From Gemmatimonadota bacterium (lineage in GTDB: Bacteria > Gemmatimonadota > Gemmatimonadetes > Longimicrobiales > Gaopeijiaceae): a stretch of DNA of 37,045 nucleotides. The notes under the pieces are model-generated. The model did no database searches. It was not told the DNA's origin and saw only the letters and a list, made by a program, of their open reading frames with translations. The position numbers and the translations under genes are program-made. This document shows positions 7,514-16,768 of this stretch, in pieces. Location of the stretch: positions 81,974 to 119,018 of the forward strand of contig JAAXGM010000006.1 of assembly GCA_012267435.1 (NCBI GenBank). Reading direction: 5' to 3'. How positions within the stretch are numbered: the stretch's first letter is position 1; the number at the start of each line of letters is the position of its first letter.

Positions 7514-10500
7514 GATCCGCCTCCCGGGGGCGGGATGGTCGCAGTCCGGTTGAGACGCTCGAAGTAGTCGATCACCAGGCGTCTCTGCGCTGGAGGCAGG
7601 CGACCCAGCACATCCGCGGCGGGCAGCTCGAACCGGAGCGCGTTCATGTCCTCCTCCGCCAAAGGAGCGACGACGTTGCGCTCGAATTCACCGGGGACTT
7701 CGGATTCCCGCTCCTCCGACTCCTCGTCCCGCTCAAGGCTTCGCCCGGCGTCCAGCAGACGCTGGAAAAGCTGCTCCTGGCGTTCGATGGTTTCCGCGCG
7801 CAGGCGCTCCATCGCGAGTGCCTCGGCGAGGGCGGCCGCTTCCTGCGCGAGCTCGTCAAGGTCCCCGAGCGCCTGCTCTTCGGAGTTCGGCCGCTGCGCC
7901 AGATCACCGAGCTCGCCGGCCACTGCCTCCTGGCCCTGCGAGAGCTGTTGCATCTGCCTGGCGAGCGCCTGTTCGCCCAGCTGCATCGGCATGAGTTCCT
8001 CGGTCTGGATGATCAGATCACCCTGACGCTGAGCGATGGCTTCGAGCATTTCCTGCATTTCTCCAGCTCCGCCGGAGGCCGCATCCCGCCCCGCCTGTCC
8101 GGCGCTCGCGATGGCTTGGAGCGCCACTTGGTTGAGTGCCCGCACGGCCGCTTCGGCGGTCGCGGTCGGAGATTGAGTCGACCCACGCCGGCCGTCGAGG
8201 GCGTTCAGGGTCTCGCTGATGGCTTCCATGGCTTCGCCGATGGCGGTACTGACTTCGCGATCGACCTGGCCCGAGGCCCGGGAGCCGACGCTAAGATTCT
8301 CGGCCATGTTGCGCACGCCGCGCAGGAGCGATGCTTCGTCGGCCCGCATGGCCGCCTGCTGCTCCGAGTTCGCGCGGCGCATCCGCTCGCGCAATGCGGC
8401 CTGCTGGCGCGCGAGGGAGAGGGCATCCTCCGCCGTCTGTTGGAGCGCTTCGCGGACGGCGGCGTCCATGGTCTCCGTCATCTCGGCGCGCGCCTCCGCC
8501 AGCGCTTCCCGTGCTTCCCTGAGCGCCTCGGCGGCCTCCCTCGCCTCCCGCGCGGCCGACCGTGCCTCCCCCGCCTCCGCTTGCTGGCGGGCTTCCGCCA
8601 TGCCGCGGCGCGCTTCGTCCGTACGCTCGCCCGCGGCCTCGGCCCGATCTCCGGCCTGTTGCTCTCCCAGATCGTCGAGGTGCTCGCGCGCCTGTTCCAT
8701 GCGCTCCAGGAGCGCCTCGGTCTGCTGCTCCAGGTCGGCCTGCTGGCGGGCGCGCAGGTCGAGGGCGCCCCCCTCCTCCATCGCGTCAGCGAGCACGTCC
8801 TCCCTGCGCGCCAACTCCGCGGCCTCCTCCTCGGCGGCGCGCAGCTCCTGTTCCGTGGCGGCCCGGCGGAAGCGCTCGATGGATTCCTCCAGACGCTGGC
8901 GCAACTCTTCCTGGTCCTGCGCGAGCCGCTCCAGCGCCTCCAGGGACGCGGCTTCGTCCATCTCCTCGAAGTTGCGCGCCATGTCTTCCATGCGTTCGCG
9001 CAGCTCCTCCGGCATCATCTCCTCGAGAAGACGCTGAAGCTCATCCATCTCCTCCCTGAACTCGGGATCCGGAAGACCCGCTTGGCGCATGGACTCGGAG
9101 ACTTCCTCCAGCTCCCGCCTCAGCGAATCCACCTCGGCGGCCAGTTCCTCCTGCGCCTCGAACGCCTGCCGCAGCTCTTCCTGCTCCTCGAAGCTGAGCT
9201 CTTCCTCTCCCCGCGTTCCAGGGGTCCGGCGCTCCTCCGCGAGCTCCGCCTGATTACGCCGCTCCAGCCCGCGGGTCTCCTCCGCCGCTTCTCCCGCCCG
9301 CTCCGCCAGCGATTCGACTTCGTCCGCCGCATTCTCGAGCATCCGCTGGGCCTGCCAGCGAAGCTCGGAGGCTTCCGGCATGCGCAGTACGTATTCCGGG
9401 CTCTCGCCGATCTGCGGCGACGGCGCGTTGTCGACCACGCGCGCCCGGTAGCGAATCACGTCGCCGGCGAGCAGTCCCCAGTCGGATACGTCCAGGAGCG
9501 GACGCGCGAGGGCGCTCTTGGCGCCGGCCATTCCCATCCTGCGCACGACCGGATCCTCGGGTGCGCCCAGAGACCGCACCCGGTAGGCCACCAGTTCGAC
9601 GGAGATGAGCCCGTAGTCGTCATGAGCCCGAACGACCAGCGGCTGCTCCATCGAGAGCGGCAGGACGGTGTCGCGACCGGGAAAGACGATGGCGACGGCG
9701 GGCACCGAGTCGCGCACTAGGGTAATGTCGAGCGGGACGGGCGGAATCTCCGGACCGCCGCCGCGCGCGTCGACCAGATGCCAGTGGTATACGCCCCCCA
9801 CGCGCGGCGTCCAGTCTGCATGAAAGCGGGGACCGTCGACCTGCAGGGCGACCGCCGGCCCGCTCGGCTCCTCGACCGCGAGGCTGGCGACTTGGAGTTC
9901 GCGGCTGGCACGTCCTTCCACGCGTACGCGGGTGCCCACCGGAATGCTCAACGGGGGCGCGGATCCCCGATACTCCTCCGCATAGCGGCCGGTGTGGGGC
10001 GGGAAGGTGAGTTCCAGAATCAGATCCGCGACGAACAGCGGGTCCACCGGGGTGACCCGGTAGCGCTCGCTCGTGCTCCCGTCCGGGGCCGACGCCCAGT
10101 ACTCGAAGGCGGTTTCCACGGCGTTGAACCGGAACGATGCGACGCCGCCCGCGACTTGGCGCGTGTCGGCGCGCGGCACGTCTCCGGGTGCGCGGGAGTG
10201 CAGGGTAACCTCGAGGCGTCCCATCGTTTCGACCTCGATCGTGACATCCGACCCGCGGGAGACCTCGATGTCCCCCGGCCGGACCACCAGCGGGGCATAA
10301 CGCGGGCTCGCCATCACTCCGAAGGGAGTCGCGAGTCCCGACCAGGCGCGCCGCGACCGCTCCGGCGACGCGACCCACGCGGAGATCACGGGCACGCTGG
10401 CCACCACCAGCGCCCCCGCCCCGAGGCGCATCCAGCGCCCGCTGCGCCGGTGGAGCGACCCGGCCAGCACGGACGCGGGGGACGTGAGGCGCCCCGCAAC

Positions 10501-10845
10501 CCGTGCTTCGGCACGGCGCGCCAGCGCGGCCGATACACCGGGCGGAACCGAACGGGAGAGTTCGAGCGAGCCGCGCACCACGCCGCGGGCCAGGCCGGCC
10601 GCCTCCTCCATGGTTGCGGCGACCCGGGCTTCGTCGAGCCAGCGCCGCCGGAGGCGGAGCAACAATGCAACCAGGGTGGCGACCGCGGCGATCGCGAGCC
10701 CGTCCAGGATCAGCGGCGCGGCGCTTCCCTGGCGCCACCCCACCGCACCCCCCAGCCACCAGGCGAGCATCAGGGTGACGGCCACCGGAACGGTCGCCCA
10801 CAGTGCTCCCGCCATTCCGAAGCGGGTTCCGACATGGCCGCGCAC
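7510..10845 (-). CDS. DUF4175-like membrane protein with long coiled-coil region
   Basis: 1111 aa; N-terminal TM segments (LWATVPVAVTLMLAWWLGG; LILDGLAIAAVATLVALLL), Ig-like mid region, then a several-hundred-residue E/A/R/Q-rich coiled coil; overlaps downstream TPR gene by 4 bp. GTG start. Confidence 0.75.
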   Translation of the reverse strand: MRGHVGTRFGMAGALWATVPVAVTLMLAWWLGGAVGWRQGSAAPLILDGLAIAAVATLVALLLRLRRRWLDEARVAATMEEAAGLARGVVRGSLELSRSVPPGVSAALARRAEARVAGRLTSPASVLAGSLHRRSGRWMRLGAGALVVASVPVISAWVASPERSRRAWSGLATPFGVMASPRYAPLVVRPGDIEVSRGSDVTIEVETMGRLEVTLHSRAPGDVPRADTRQVAGGVASFRFNAVETAFEYWASAPDGSTSERYRVTPVDPLFVADLILELTFPPHTGRYAEEYRGSAPPLSIPVGTRVRVEGRASRELQVASLAVEEPSGPAVALQVDGPRFHADWTPRVGGVYHWHLVDARGGGPEIPPVPLDITLVRDSVPAVAIVFPGRDTVLPLSMEQPLVVRAHDDYGLISVELVAYRVRSLGAPEDPVVRRMGMAGAKSALARPLLDVSDWGLLAGDVIRYRARVVDNAPSPQIGESPEYVLRMPEASELRWQAQRMLENAADEVESLAERAGEAAEETRGLERRNQAELAEERRTPGTRGEEELSFEEQEELRQAFEAQEELAAEVDSLRRELEEVSESMRQAGLPDPEFREEMDELQRLLEEMMPEELRERMEDMARNFEEMDEAASLEALERLAQDQEELRQRLEESIERFRRAATEQELRAAEEEAAELARREDVLADAMEEGGALDLRARQQADLEQQTEALLERMEQAREHLDDLGEQQAGDRAEAAGERTDEARRGMAEARQQAEAGEARSAAREAREAAEALREAREALAEARAEMTETMDAAVREALQQTAEDALSLARQQAALRERMRRANSEQQAAMRADEASLLRGVRNMAENLSVGSRASGQVDREVSTAIGEAMEAISETLNALDGRRGSTQSPTATAEAAVRALNQVALQAIASAGQAGRDAASGGAGEMQEMLEAIAQRQGDLIIQTEELMPMQLGEQALARQMQQLSQGQEAVAGELGDLAQRPNSEEQALGDLDELAQEAAALAEALAMERLRAETIERQEQLFQRLLDAGRSLERDEESEERESEVPGEFERNVVAPLAEEDMNALRFELPAADVLGRLPPAQRRLVIDYFERLNRTATIPPPGGGS

Positions 10846-10886
10846 GGCCTCGAAGGCGCCGCGGACGCTCGGGGGGGGCGCCGGGT

Positions 10887-11567
10887 TCAGGGGGCCCCCC
10901 TGGTGATCGCGTAGACGAACAGGTTCACGCCCATGCGCAGCGCCTGCTCGCGGGTCTCGGGGGGATCTTCGTGCACCTCGGGATCCTCCCAGCCGTCGCC
11001 CAGATCGCTTTCGTAGCTGTAGAACAGCATCAGCCGCCCGCGCTCGAAGAGACCGAAGGCCTGGGGGGGACCCCCGTCGTGCTCGTGGATTTTGGGCAGG
11101 CCTTCCGGGAACAGGTGAAAGGCGCGGAACACCGGATGATCCGGGGGAATCTCCACCAGTTCGCGGCCGGGAAACACGCGCGCGATCTCCCGGCGGAAGG
11201 ACTCGTCGAGACCGTAGTTGTCGTCGACGTGCAGGAATCCCCCTCCCAGCAGGTAGTCGCGCAGCGCGCCCTGCTCCTCCAGCGCGAAACTCACGTTTCC
11301 GTGGCCGGTCATGTAGAGGTAGGGGTAGTCGGGCAACGCGGGATCACGGAGGGTGATGGTGGCTTCGCGATCCGCCACCGGCAACCCGGTGTCGGCTGCG
11401 ATGCGCTCCAGCAGGTTGGCCAGCGAGGAAGGGTTCGCATACCAGTCGCCCCCTCCGTCGTACCGGAGGCGCGCGATGGTGAGCGTCGAATCGACGGGCG
11501 CCACGACGGCGAGCACGGCCGCGAGGATCGGGAGAACCATCGGCGTCAGCATCGATTCCTGAACCAC
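10887..11567 (-). CDS. DUF4159 domain-containing exported protein
   Basis: LTIARLRYDGGGDWYANPSSLANLLERIAADTGLPV...PYLYMTGHGNVSFALEEQGALRDYLLGGGFLHVDDNYGLDESFRREIARVFPGRELVEIPPDHPVF...; characteristic DUF4159 motifs. Confidence 0.88.
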   Translation of the reverse strand: MVQESMLTPMVLPILAAVLAVVAPVDSTLTIARLRYDGGGDWYANPSSLANLLERIAADTGLPVADREATITLRDPALPDYPYLYMTGHGNVSFALEEQGALRDYLLGGGFLHVDDNYGLDESFRREIARVFPGRELVEIPPDHPVFRAFHLFPEGLPKIHEHDGGPPQAFGLFERGRLMLFYSYESDLGDGWEDPEVHEDPPETREQALRMGVNLFVYAITRGAP

Positions 11568-11605
11568 TCCCGCCTTGAGCGCCCTTGTGGGGCGGGGCGC
11601 GTCGT

Positions 11606-12451
11606 CTACTCCGTCTCCGGTCGGTCTCGCGCAACGGTTGAATGTACGATCCGGTAGGCGCGGTTGCGAGGCGTCCCGAGCCGGGCCGTCAACTCCCGGA
11701 CGGCTTCCCTCGGCCGCGCGCCCCCGGCCAGCAGTTCAGCGGCCAACTCCCGGGCGGCGGATTCATCGGGTTCGCCCCCGGGAGAACGGTCGACCACCAG
11801 CGTTACCTCTCCCCGGGGGGGGCGCCGTCCGAAATGGGCTCGGGCCTCCGCCAGGGTTCCTCGCACGAACTCCTCGTGCAATTTGGTCATTTCGCGCGCC
11901 ACCGCCACCCGGCGGCCGGGGCCGCACGCGCGCTCCAGGTCGGCCAGCAGGCGGCACAGCCGACCGGGGGCCTCGAAGAGCACGGCGGTCTCCGGCGATT
12001 GGGCGACGCGCCGCAGCAGAGCACGCCGTTCGACGCCCTTGCGGGGCGCGAAGCCCAGGAAGGCGAAACGGTCCGCTGGAAGTCCCGATCCCGCCAGCGC
12101 GGCCAGGATCGCGGACGGACCCGGCACCGGAACCACGACGTGGCCGGCTTCCAGCGCGGCGTCCACCACGCGCGCGCCCGGATCCGAGACCAGCGGGGTT
12201 CCGGCATCGCTCACCACCGCCGCGTCCCGCCCCGACCCCAGGCACTCGAGGACCCGCCCCGCGCGCGCCGCTTCATTGTGCCGATGCAGGGAGGTAAGGG
12301 GCGTGTCGACGCGGAGGTGCCGCAACAGCCTTCCGGTCCTGCGCGTGTCCTCCGCGAAGATCCGCTCGACCTCGCCCAGGACCTGAGCCGCGCGCTCCGA
12401 GAGGTCGGAAAGGTTTCCGATGGGGGTGCTGACGAGGTAGAGGGTCGCCAC
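11606..12451 (-). CDS. rsmI: 16S rRNA (cytidine(1402)-2'-O)-methyltransferase
   Basis: MATLYLVSTPIGNLSDLSERAAQVLGEVERIFAEDTRRTGRLLRHL...SDAGTPLVSDPGARVVDAAL...VPGPSAILAALAGSGLP..FAFLGFAPRK; hallmark RsmI motifs. Confidence 0.95.
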   Translation of the reverse strand: MATLYLVSTPIGNLSDLSERAAQVLGEVERIFAEDTRRTGRLLRHLRVDTPLTSLHRHNEAARAGRVLECLGSGRDAAVVSDAGTPLVSDPGARVVDAALEAGHVVVPVPGPSAILAALAGSGLPADRFAFLGFAPRKGVERRALLRRVAQSPETAVLFEAPGRLCRLLADLERACGPGRRVAVAREMTKLHEEFVRGTLAEARAHFGRRPPRGEVTLVVDRSPGGEPDESAARELAAELLAGGARPREAVRELTARLGTPRNRAYRIVHSTVARDRPETE

Positions 12452-12474
12452 CCCCGCGCTCGCGTGTCGCGGAC

Positions 12475-12804
12475 CTACAGGTGCGCCTCGATCTTCTCCT
12501 CGAGATGGGCTCGGGGAACGGCGCCGACGACGGTGTCGACGTGCCTGCCGTCCTTGAAGAAGAGGATACTCGGGATCGAGCGGACCCCGAAGCGGGCGGA
12601 GGTGCCCGGGTTGGTGTCCACGTCCACCTTCCCCACCGTCACCCCACGGTCACCATATTCGTCCGCGAGCTGGTCGACGATGGGCGAGACGATGCGGCAG
12701 GGGCCGCACCAAGTCGCCCAGAAGTCCACCATCGCCAGTCCCTGGCTGTTCTCTATGTCGTTGGCGAAGCTCTCGTCCGTAACCGTCAGAACTCGGTCGC
12801 TCAT
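12475..12804 (-). CDS. trxA: Thioredoxin
   Basis: MSDRVLTVTDESFANDIENSQGLAMVDFWATWCGPCRIVSPIVDQLADEYGDRGVTVGKVDVDTNPGTSARFGVRSIPSILFFKDG; WCGPC active site. Confidence 0.96.
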   Translation of the reverse strand: MSDRVLTVTDESFANDIENSQGLAMVDFWATWCGPCRIVSPIVDQLADEYGDRGVTVGKVDVDTNPGTSARFGVRSIPSILFFKDGRHVDTVVGAVPRAHLEEKIEAHL

Positions 12805-12895
12805 GCTGGCTGATCTCCTTGATCCCGGTCCCGGGTCGTTCGTACGATGGAAGCGGAAGCGCCGCACCGCCCTTCCCTGCTTCCCTGATTTCTCA

Positions 12896-12901
12896 AGTAT
12901 A
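12896..12901 (-). promoter_or_regulatory. Possible -10 element for trxA (TATACT on minus strand)
   Basis: TTATACTTGAGAAATC upstream of trxA in an otherwise GC-rich region; no convincing -35. Confidence 0.25.
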
Positions 12902-12919
12902 ACCGAATCTCGGCCGGTC

Positions 12920-13375
12920 ATGGAATTCGACCCCGCAGAAAGGCCCGTGGATCCGTCACGGAACCCGCCGCGCTACCCGGTGGACCACGTCGGCATCGCC
13001 GTCCGCTCGATCGAGGAGTCGGCACCGCTGTTCGAGATTCTGACGGGGGAGCGGGCCTCGCCCCGCCAGTCCCTCCCGGAACACGGCATCGACGTATGCT
13101 TCATCGGCTCCGTGGAGCTGCTCGAACCCCATGACCGGGGCGGCGCGGTCGGGCGATTCCTCCAGGCCGGCGGTTCGCGCCTTCATCATGTGGCCTTCCG
13201 CGTCGAGAACGTGAGGGGCGAGCTCGACCGCCTGGTCGCCGCGGGGTTCCGGTCCATCGACCGGGCTCCGAGGCCCGGCGCGCACGGTGGCCTGGTCGCG
13301 TTCCTCCATCCAAGAGGAACGGGAGGCGCGCTGGTGGAACTGGTCGAGCCGGCGCGGCCCCTCAGCGCCCCGTGA
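12920..13375 (+). CDS. Methylmalonyl-CoA epimerase / VOC-family protein
   Basis: YPVDHVGIAVRSIEESAPLFEILTG...HGIDVCFIGSVELLEPHD..GAVGRFLQAGGSRLHHVAFRVENV...GGLVAFLHPRGTGGALVELVEP; MCE-type vicinal oxygen chelate motifs. Confidence 0.9.
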   Translation: MEFDPAERPVDPSRNPPRYPVDHVGIAVRSIEESAPLFEILTGERASPRQSLPEHGIDVCFIGSVELLEPHDRGGAVGRFLQAGGSRLHHVAFRVENVRGELDRLVAAGFRSIDRAPRPGAHGGLVAFLHPRGTGGALVELVEPARPLSAP

Positions 13376-13877
13376 TCTTCTCCAGTTCGACGGACTCCAC
13401 GAGCCACCCGGACGAAGTGCGGATCACCAGCAGCCCGACATCGCGATGGATCCGCTCTCCCTGGCGAACCTCGACGGATACCCGGGTAACGGGCGGGTCC
13501 CGCCCGGGAACCTGCTCGGCGGAAGTCACTTCGTAGCCGTCGTGCCTCAACACCGCCGCGATGGCGTGCATGCGCACCTCTACTTCCCGCCGGGTCGGGC
13601 AGCGGTCCGCGGCCCCCAGCCAGGACGCAACCCTGCGGAGTCCGCAGCCCAGCCCCCCGCCGGCGTCGGCGATGGGACCCCGGTGGGTGCCGAAGACGTG
13701 CGCCAGCGCGTCGAGATCCCGCCGGTTGGCCGCGTCCAGAAAACGTGCCGCGGCGCGAAAGGGGTCGGCACCCTCCGCGGCCGGCGGGAGCGGCGAGGGA
13801 GTTGCGCACGCCAGGGCCAGCAGACCCGTCGCGCAGTGGGCAGGGAATCCGCCCACCCGCCGGACTTTCCCGCTCAC
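13362..13877 (-). CDS. Putative lipoprotein, possibly SnoaL/NTF2-like
   Basis: TGLLALACATPSPLPP lipobox-like; ARFLDAANRRDLDALAHVFGTHRGPIAD... typical of SnoaL-like proteins; 4-bp overlap with clpB stop. Confidence 0.6.
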   Translation of the reverse strand: MSGKVRRVGGFPAHCATGLLALACATPSPLPPAAEGADPFRAAARFLDAANRRDLDALAHVFGTHRGPIADAGGGLGCGLRRVASWLGAADRCPTRREVEVRMHAIAAVLRHDGYEVTSAEQVPGRDPPVTRVSVEVRQGERIHRDVGLLVIRTSSGWLVESVELEKITGR

Positions 13878-16468
13878 GCCCGCTCGAAGGCCACGCCGCC
13901 GGTGCCGGCGGAGCGAACGACGCGAATGGTGGCGGACTTCCCCAATTCTTCCTCGAGCAGCGACATGGCGAGCGGGTCCTGGACGAGACGCTGAATCACG
14001 CGCCGCAGCGGACGCGCGCCGAACGCGGGCTCGTAGCCCTCCTTCGCGAGCAGCTCCCGGACTTCCGGCGAAACCTCGAGCGTGATGCCCAGCTCGCCGG
14101 CCAGCGCCTGTACCCGGGCAAGCTGCAGATCAACGATCGCGCGGATCGAGGCCCGGTCCAATGGCCGAAAGAGAACAATGTCGTCCACTCTGTTCAGGAA
14201 CTCCGGACGGAAGTGCCGCCGCAGTTCCCGCGTGACGGTTGCCTCCACCTCCTCCCAGGGATCGCTGCCCGCGTGCCCCAGGATGTAGTGGCCGCCGAGG
14301 TTGGAGGTCATGATGATCACCGCGTTGCGGAAGTCGACGGTGCGCCCCTGGGAGTCGGTCAGCCTGCCGTCGTCGAGAATCTGAAGCAGGACGTTGAAGA
14401 TGTCGGAGTGCGCCTTCTCGATTTCATCGAACAGGATGACCGCGTGCGGGCGACGCCGGACGGCTTCGGTCAACTGGCCGCCTTCGTCGTAGCCCACATA
14501 GCCGGGAGGCGCGCCCAGCAGCCGCGACACGGCGTGTCTCTCCATGTATTCCGACATGTCGAGGCGCACCATCGCCCGCTCGTCGTCAAAAAGGAATTCG
14601 GCCAGCGCGCGCGCCGTTTCGGTCTTCCCCACGCCGGTCGGGCCTAGGAAGATGAACGATCCGACCGGCCGGTCGGGATCCTGCAGCCCGGCTCTTGAGC
14701 GGCGGACCGCATTCGAGACCGCGGCAAGCGCCTCGTCCTGGCCGATCACCCGCCCGCGCAGCAGCGCCTCGAGCCTGACCAACCGCTCTCTCTCCGACTC
14801 CACCAGGCTCGCCACCGGAATCCCCGTCCATTCCGCGACCACGGCGGCGATGTCGTCGGCGTCCACCTCCTCCCGCAGCCAGGTTCCGCCCGCCCGCAGC
14901 TCCGCAAGCCGCTCCTCCGCCCGCCTGAGCGAGGTGCCGAGCGCCGGCAGCTCGCCATAGTCGATCTCGGCGGCCCGCTGCAGGTTGCCGGTTCGCTTCG
15001 CGCGCTCGGACTCCGTGCGGAGCGCGTCCGCGTCTTCCTTGAGCGTCTTCAGTCGGTCGATGGCGTCCCGTTCCGCCTGCCACCGGGCCTTCATGCTGGA
15101 ACTCCGCTCCCTCAGTTCGGCCAGCTCGAGGCGGATGCGCTCCAGGCGCTCCCGCGCCGACGGGTCGTCGTGCTCATCCTCCAGCGCCTGGCGCTCGATC
15201 TCGAGCTGGATGGCGCGCCGTTCGACCTGGTCGATCTCGGTGGGCAGCGAGTCGATCTCGATCTGGAGCCTGCTGCCGGCCTCGTCCATGAGGTCGATCG
15301 CCTTGTCGGGCAGGAAGCGACCGCCGATGTAGCGGTCGGACAGCCGGGCCGCCGCGACCAGGGCGTCGTCGCGGATGCGCACGCCGTGGTGCACTTCGTA
15401 ACGCTCCTTGAGGCCCCTCAGGATCGCGATCGTGTCCTCCACCGACGGGGGCGCCACGTACACGGGCTGGAAGCGCCGCTCGAGAGCGGGATCCTTCTCG
15501 ATGTGCTTCCGATACTCGTCGAGGGTGGTCGCCCCCACCATGCGCAGCGCGCCCCGGGCCAGCAGGGGCTTCATCATGTTGCCGGCGTCCACCGCCCCTT
15601 CCGCGGCGCCGGCGCCCACGACCGTGTGCAGTTCGTCCACGAACATGACGAAGCGGCCCTCGGCGTCGGCGATCTCCTTGAGCACCGCCTTCATGCGCTC
15701 CTCGAACTCACCGCGGTACCTGGCTCCGGCGAGCATGGCCGGAATGTCGAGGGAAAGGAATGTCTTTTCCGCCAGCGCACCGGGGACGTCGCCAGCCACG
15801 ATGCGCTGGGCCAGCCCTTCGGCGATGGCGGTCTTCCCCACCCCGGGCTCGCCGATGAGCACGGGATTGTTCTTGGTACGGCGCGCGAGCACCTTGATCA
15901 CCCGGCGAATCTCGGCGTCCCTGCCGATGACCGGATCCAGCTTGCCCCGCCGTGCCAGCGCGGTGAGGTCGCGGCTGTAGCGCGCGAGGGCCTGGTACCG
16001 GTCCTCCGGGGTCTGGTCGGTGACCCGGTGGCTGCCACGGACCGCCGAGAGCGCCTCCAGCACCCGCTCCTCCGTGGCGCCCGCCGACCGCAGGATTTCT
16101 CCCGCGTCGTCCTTCTCGATGGCGAGTGCGAGCAGGAGGTGCTCGGTCGACACGTAGTCGTCGCCGAGTTCCGCGGCGTGTCGCTCGGCCGCGGAGAGCG
16201 CGCGGGCGAGATCGCGGCTGACGCGTGGATCCGACCCCCCCGAGACGCGGCCCAGCCCGTCGAGTGAGGCCTGTACCCGCTCGCCCACCGCGGGAGCGGA
16301 GACGCCGATCTTGTCCAGGATCGGCGTGACGATTCCTTCTTCCTGTCGGAGGAGGGCGTCGAGGAGATGGATTCCATAGACCTCGGCGCTCCGGCGCCGT
16401 CCGGCATCCGCGATGGCGGCGCGCAGCGCCTCGGCCGCCTTCACCGTCAATCGGTCGACTTCGATCAT
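13874..16468 (-). CDS. clpB: ATP-dependent chaperone ClpB (two AAA+ domains)
   Basis: [22 protein letters not shown]; Walker [19 protein letters not shown] and [19 protein letters not shown]; coiled-coil M-domain; [54 protein letters not shown] chosen at 16468; alternative GTG at 16486. Confidence 0.96.
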   Translation of the reverse strand: MIEVDRLTVKAAEALRAAIADAGRRRSAEVYGIHLLDALLRQEEGIVTPILDKIGVSAPAVGERVQASLDGLGRVSGGSDPRVSRDLARALSAAERHAAELGDDYVSTEHLLLALAIEKDDAGEILRSAGATEERVLEALSAVRGSHRVTDQTPEDRYQALARYSRDLTALARRGKLDPVIGRDAEIRRVIKVLARRTKNNPVLIGEPGVGKTAIAEGLAQRIVAGDVPGALAEKTFLSLDIPAMLAGARYRGEFEERMKAVLKEIADAEGRFVMFVDELHTVVGAGAAEGAVDAGNMMKPLLARGALRMVGATTLDEYRKHIEKDPALERRFQPVYVAPPSVEDTIAILRGLKERYEVHHGVRIRDDALVAAARLSDRYIGGRFLPDKAIDLMDEAGSRLQIEIDSLPTEIDQVERRAIQLEIERQALEDEHDDPSARERLERIRLELAELRERSSSMKARWQAERDAIDRLKTLKEDADALRTESERAKRTGNLQRAAEIDYGELPALGTSLRRAEERLAELRAGGTWLREEVDADDIAAVVAEWTGIPVASLVESERERLVRLEALLRGRVIGQDEALAAVSNAVRRSRAGLQDPDRPVGSFIFLGPTGVGKTETARALAEFLFDDERAMVRLDMSEYMERHAVSRLLGAPPGYVGYDEGGQLTEAVRRRPHAVILFDEIEKAHSDIFNVLLQILDDGRLTDSQGRTVDFRNAVIIMTSNLGGHYILGHAGSDPWEEVEATVTRELRRHFRPEFLNRVDDIVLFRPLDRASIRAIVDLQLARVQALAGELGITLEVSPEVRELLAKEGYEPAFGARPLRRVIQRLVQDPLAMSLLEEELGKSATIRVVRSAGTGGVAFERA

Positions 16469-16505
16469 CTGATGTTCCCCGTGCACCTGGTCATGCAGGC
16501 TGTGT

Positions 16506-16520
16506 CTGCCATTTTGGCAG
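16506..16520. promoter_or_regulatory. Palindrome CTGCCATTTTGGCAG, putative operator copy 1 upstream of clpB
   Basis: Perfect 6-bp arms with 3-nt spacer, 38 bp upstream of clpB ATG; identical copy at 16547. Confidence 0.6.
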
Positions 16521-16546
16521 GTTCATTCATTCTGCGCGGCGTCTGT

Positions 16547-16561
16547 CTGCCATTTTGGCAG
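16547..16561. promoter_or_regulatory. Palindrome CTGCCATTTTGGCAG, putative operator copy 2 upstream of clpB
   Basis: Same 15-mer, extended to 8-bp arms (GTCTGCCA-TTT-TGGCAGAC, 16545-16563); 41 bp from copy 1. Confidence 0.6.
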
Positions 16562-16768
16562 ACTTCGGTGGCGAAACCGCGCTCCCTCCCGTCGCGCACG
16601 GGTCTGGAGCGTCCGCCGACCCCGTGAAATTCAAGATTCGGACCATCCGGCGAGGCCGTGGTGTAGCCAGTTCCAGCCGGCTCGGCGCCCGCCGCTCGCG
16701 CGCTTGACAAGCCGAGAACGCGCGATCCACGTTGCCCGGGTTCCGCGCAACCCGTGGCTGGAGGCAGA

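Noticed and set aside
8500-9350. Repetitive look in the DUF4175-like gene, considered as tandem repeats or CRISPR-like
   Set aside because: No conserved direct repeats with unique spacers; repetition is amino-acid-level coiled-coil composition.
7948-9720. 590-aa (+) ORF and overlapping 272-aa and 165-aa (+) ORFs inside the DUF4175-like gene
   Set aside because: By-product of GC-rich Glu/Ala/Arg codons on the opposite strand; low-complexity translations without recognisable domains.
13362-13375. 14-bp convergent overlap between the epimerase-like gene and the lipoprotein gene
   Set aside because: Both reading frames look genuine; short tail-to-tail overlaps are common in compact genomes.
16640-16712. 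tRNA-like stretch (GTGGTGTAGCCAGTTCCAGCCGGCTCGG / reverse complement) in the clpB-OPT intergenic region
   Set aside because: No consistent cloverleaf: D-loop lacks GG, no proper anticodon arm or GTTCRA T-loop, no CCA end. tRNAscan-SE would settle it.
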